Shown here piece by piece: positions 61,601 to 64,000 of a stretch of DNA of 64,000 nt; positions within the stretch are counted from its first letter, which is position 1; the number at the start of each line of letters is the position of its first letter. The translations under genes and the position numbers were made by a program. The stretch spans positions 1,612,001 through 1,676,000 of the forward strand of contig OU612075.1 of assembly GCA_914767715.1 (NCBI GenBank), given 5' to 3'. This DNA comes from Membranipora membranacea. Taxonomy: Eukaryota > Bryozoa > Gymnolaemata > Cheilostomatida > Membraniporidae. The notes beneath the pieces are model-generated. The model was not told where the DNA came from, searched no databases, and saw nothing but the letters and a program-made list of their open reading frames with translations.

Positions 61601-64000
61601 TTCAACTGTGAAAATAACTATTAGACATGATCCCAATACAATATTAAAAAGTTTAAAAAAACGATATATCACGTTAAGCTTGCAGGCTAAGGCTGGCCAA
61701 GGCTAAAATATAGACCTATCTCAATTTCCTTATAAAAAAGTTATTTGACTCCACCATTCAATAGCCTGGCTTGATTTATGGATTTTTTGGACAAAAATTC
61801 ACAGCCCTCTTTATTGAGAATTCGAAGAACTGCAATCCCCTTCCCCCTTCCCCATCCACACAAAATCTGCCTTTTACACCAACAAACACAGAAACTCAAT
61901 GCATGAACTTTCCCCCAAGTTTTATGATAAAAACTTTATGATGTTATCTTAGGCGCCAAACATATATTTACACACGCAGTCCATAATCTATAGATAATTC
62001 AGCGCACAGTAACCTAAGAATGACTCATCAATGGGTCCAGATGAGACCTCAGTCCTTTTCCGCTCAAAGACCTAGGTAAAGAGAATTGTGTCCGCGTGAC
62101 AATGCTAGGAAGAGGCTCTATAAGTTGGCTGAGAACATTAAGTACATGCTATGGTCCAACACCTCTATTTATTTCCCCATTGCTTTACATGCAAATTATG
62201 TTGACTTCTCACCTCCAAAAGCCTGCTTCAGCTTCTTTCAATTCTTTAACCAGACCACTCAAAACGATGGTCTGCTTCTGCTCTGACATACTTGAGAGTA
62301 TTGAAAGAAAAACGGTTGTCAAATTTTTTTGACGCTCAATCAAACGGAGCAAGTGAATTTTTACAGGTTTTCCAGCCAATTTTGCCTCAACTGACTTGTC
62401 TGCATAAAGCGCCCCAAATTGATTTTGCTAAAATTATTTAAAACCTCAAATCACCAAAATTTCAATTGCAAATACAACAGGCAACATTTTCATGCCTCAA
62501 TATTACTGACTGCAGTATTATCAACTTGCCTGGGTCCTGATTTGTCTTCAGCATACTAGTCATTTTATTTTGGAGGATGGGTGCAACAAGTTGACCTTCA
62601 CCCAATTACAGGTGTATTACCTATTAAGAGCATCATAAAACACATTTTATATCTCTGGTGGTTTAATACAAACAAACAAGCTAGAAGATAAAGAATTCAT
62701 ATTTGGTTCTAATTAGGTTTGGATCCTTTTTGGTAGAAACACTGATATTGGCATCGTAAAATCTGAATGCAACCCCTTTTTGAGCCACCCATTGTCACAT
62801 AAAGGCCAATAATATTTTTGCCCATTACACACATTATGAAATGCAAAAACAATGCAAAAAATGTAAGACAGACAAGCTTTGTGGCCGAATCTAAATGCAT
62901 CTTGCATCAGCTCAAAAATAGAGTTTCTACTTACTGAGACCAAGAGTTACTGAAGTCTATGCTAGTGACAGCGCAATCACGGAGGCTGATTTCACTTTGG
63001 TCTGTCTCGTGCATCAAGCCGACATCTGAATGGCTAAATGTCTCTCTGTAATAAGCCAGCGGCTGAACAAGGTACATCTTGATCGGGTCAAAGTAGGATA
63101 TTATTTCTGAGAGGTTACTTATTGACAGCCGCTTATTGTGATCGCAGTCGCAAAGGTCAAGGTTGGGTAATGTTATGCAATCAAAGGGGAGTTTCTCAAG
63201 GTCACACCAGCGAAAGTCAAGGAATGTCAAGTTGTGGGAGAAAGTCGGCAAAGAACCGGGCTCTATTACAGCCAGGTTGTTGTTGTCATGCATGTACAAT
63301 TTCTTCAGTGATATCAGTTGGGTGAATGTCCCTGCTTTGATTTCGCTGACATTATTCCTGTCGAGGTTCAGAATCATCAGACTTGTCAAGTCATCAAATA
63401 ATCCCACTTCGTATTCTGTTAGTCTATTACTGGACAACTGAAGCTCGATTAATGAGTGCAGCCCTTTGAATACTGACAGTGGTATCTTGACAATGTGGTT
63501 GCTTGTAAGATCAAGATAGGATAGCAGGGAACTTGTCCCATTCCCTGGCCAAAAACAGTTAGAGGGTACCGTGCTGTACCTATTCGATCTTATCACAAGT
63601 GTGTCGAGTTGTTTTACATATGGACATATTTGGCAGATATCGAATGGTATTCGTCCCACCAACACTAACGATCGAGTAAATCTGAAGTCTTCAGATTGAA
63701 TTTTAAACTCGCCTGAATAAAGATGCCGATGGAATTTTGAATATGTCAAGTTTAGTGGCAGCATCATGGTACTCGAGTCCCAGGGGAAGGCAAGACTAGA
63801 GCTGTTGTTTTGTGGGATGACTCCACTTAATGTCAGAGATTGTAATCTTGGGAATAATCCAGGCAGATTTTGGTGATTGAGAGTTACTGGATGGCGTTGG
63901 CATCTACTGCCCGAAATATTTTCCTTTTCATAGCATTGAATCGAAAGGCTGCCGACGGCTCCGAGTGGTGTATCAGCAGCTGGCAGATAAGGCTCAATGT
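58604..64000 (-). CDS. Toll-like receptor paralogue, 5' end off the right edge
   Basis: Minus-strand exons are 62935-64000 (open to the edge), 59984-60768 and 58604-59355. They share intron phases with the plus-strand Toll gene, and the middle exon has the identical length of 785 bases. The encoded parts align throughout: GSLSIQC, LPLNLTYSKF, the LRR run with VLVGRIPFDICQICPY, CDCDHN, DCAVTSID, the LRRCT CDCNLFDL, the LRRNT CPDKCDC, the second LRRCT CCNSHWMKIWL, a membrane helix and a TIR domain. Its TIR has YDVYLMYSDAD, RDMELGA and FW. Like its neighbour it lacks the BB-loop proline. The C-terminal tail is shorter and ends LLLNSHII. The signal peptide exon should lie to the right of the window. 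No frame breaks were seen. Confidence 0.93.

Noticed and set aside
1-64000. CRISPR arrays, bacterial operons or phage genes
   Set aside because: No direct-repeat and spacer arrays. All recognised genes are spliced or eukaryotic families.

Overview
The window is nuclear DNA from an invertebrate animal. The genes are intron-rich with GT-AG introns. Tandem repeats, foldback elements and tRNA-derived SINE fragments are frequent. The Toll-like receptors have the internal LRRCT-LRRNT cysteine pair typical of invertebrate (multiple-cysteine-cluster) receptors rather than most vertebrate TLRs. The species cannot be named from the sequence; a cilium-bearing invertebrate, perhaps a spiralian, is an inference. 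All multi-exon models were rebuilt by hand from splice sites, reading phase and remembered family sequence, without any alignment or RNA evidence.

Layout. (1) 1-3,106, minus: a RING/B-box (TRIM-like) gene running off the left edge. It has a B-box module both before and after the RING. (2) 4,568-16,069, minus: a complete 16-exon CCDC39 gene of about 940 codons, the motile-cilium 96-nm axonemal ruler protein. (3) 18,404-40,727, minus: a TSC22-domain gene with a long isoform (about 524 aa, start at 40,701) and a short isoform (about 137 aa, start at 22,250) that share the last two exons. (4) Inside the large TSC22 intron, on the opposite strand, are two intronless paralogous SLC46-type transporters (26,958-28,325 and 30,420-31,847). 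(5) 42,270-46,809, plus: a complete 7-exon ALG5 gene, dolichyl-phosphate beta-glucosyltransferase of the ER N-glycosylation pathway. (6) 52,130-57,576, plus: a complete 4-exon Toll-like receptor. (7) 58,604-64,000, minus: a paralogous Toll-like receptor, tail to tail with the first and missing its first exon(s) beyond the right edge.

The genes are not one pathway. Cilium assembly, transcriptional regulation, N-glycosylation, membrane transport and innate recognition lie side by side. The two Toll receptors and the two SLC46 genes are local duplicates. The RING/B-box gene could belong to an immune-type ubiquitin ligase family, but the sequence does not show this.

The most notable non-coding structure is a set of small non-autonomous transposons with readable termini. 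These are two TAGCCTG-ended elements with 9-bp target duplications, a TTAA-flanked piggyBac-like element, a hAT-like element whose duplication overlaps a TSC22 splice donor, and a pogo/mariner-like family. Tandem duplications have also copied both ends of CCDC39 exon 5, splice sites included.
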